From Psychrobacter sp. UBA5136 (GTDB lineage: Bacteria; Pseudomonadota; Gammaproteobacteria; Pseudomonadales; Moraxellaceae), in NCBI RefSeq assembly GCF_002414005.1, contig NZ_DHYG01000053.1, positions 113,312-177,311 of the forward strand: a stretch of 64,000 nt of DNA. The letters run 5' to 3'. This document shows, one piece after another, positions 63,883 through 64,000 of the stretch; within the stretch, counting starts at the first letter, position 1; each line of letters starts with the position of its first letter. The notes beneath the pieces were generated by a model. It made no database searches and was not told where the DNA came from. It worked only from the letters and a program-made list of their open reading frames with translations. The position numbers and the translations under genes are program-made.

Positions 63883-64000
63883 GTTAATCCCACCTAAAAG
63901 TGTTATAAAGTAATTATCAAACCCAACTGTTACTATAAAGACCATGACTTACTCACTAGATTTTCGCAAACAAGTACTAAAAAGTATAGATGACGGTATG
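63883..64000 (+). mobile_element. Left end of an IS630-family insertion sequence (partial)
   Basis: The window ends inside this element. The boundary is placed near the TATA at 63879-63882, because IS630 elements target TA and the reading frame of the flanking remnant stops just inside. The exact terminal repeat cannot be confirmed without the right end. Confidence 0.6.
63944..64000 (+). CDS. IS630-family transposase, N-terminus only
   Basis: The visible 19 residues (MTYSLDFRKQVLKSIDDGM) match the start of IS630-type transposases, which open with a helix-turn-helix preceded by YSxDFRxxV. The gene continues past the window edge. Confidence 0.75.
   Translation, partial: MTYSLDFRKQVLKSIDDGM

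Overview
The window looks like chromosomal DNA of a Gammaproteobacterium of the Moraxellaceae, most likely Psychrobacter. This is inferred from gene content and protein style: a complete pilGHIJK-chpABC twitching cluster, minCDE, a FadE-type acyl-CoA dehydrogenase, MetNIQ, CcmABCDE, a CspA-type cold-shock protein, and many proteins carrying acidic Asp/Asn/Ser-rich low-complexity inserts. No rRNA, tRNA, CRISPR array, phage or plasmid genes were seen. Almost all of the window is ordinary core chromosome; only the last ~1 kb looks accessory.

Layout. 1-6.5 kb: 5' part of an OmpA-family lipoprotein gene, a PlsC-like acyltransferase, an unknown membrane protein, minC-minD-minE and a cytochrome b561. 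6.7-19.7 kb (minus strand): the Pil-Chp chemosensory operon reading pilG, pilH, pilI, pilJ, pilK, chpA, chpB, chpC, with a PilJ that lacks the periplasmic sensor region. 20.5-25.2 kb: a lipoprotein-like periplasmic adaptor with a 15-bp tandem repeat near its start, followed by an OmpR-type regulator and a histidine kinase whose ATPase domain is split by a ~270-residue insert. 25.4-29.2 kb: metN-metI-metQ and an aldo/keto reductase. 29.3-32.8 kb (minus): ccmA, ccmB, ccmC, ccmD, ccmE, without ccmFGH.

32.9-39.5 kb: an unknown soluble protein, a YbjN-domain protein, a histone-deacetylase-like amidohydrolase, DUF2905, a TauE/SafE permease, coaBC with a His-rich insert, and radC followed by seven 14-bp repeats. 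39.9-49.8 kb: fadE, a dicarboxylate/amino-acid symporter, a second TauE/SafE permease, nhaA, an MpaB/Lcp-type (DUF2236) oxygenase and a CoA-type Nudix hydrolase. 50.0-60.6 kb: an HPP membrane protein, a zinc-ribbon Nudix hydrolase, a NylB-like serine hydrolase, a PreP-like M16C protease, a universal stress protein, a divergent LysR/YeiH pair, a cold-shock gene with a long leader, and DUF454. 61.0-63.1 kb: one lipoprotein gene broken by a -1 frameshift. 63.2-64.0 kb: a short TerD-like gene, an AT-rich coiled-coil gene remnant, and the left end of an IS630-family element that truncates the remnant.

No complete new defence or mobile system was found. The more unusual signals are the sensor-less PilJ, the split kinase, the adaptor repeat, the radC-distal repeat array, a 70-nt nested hairpin at 56.25 kb, and the disrupted genes at the right edge. 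Residue positions are counted by eye and approximate.
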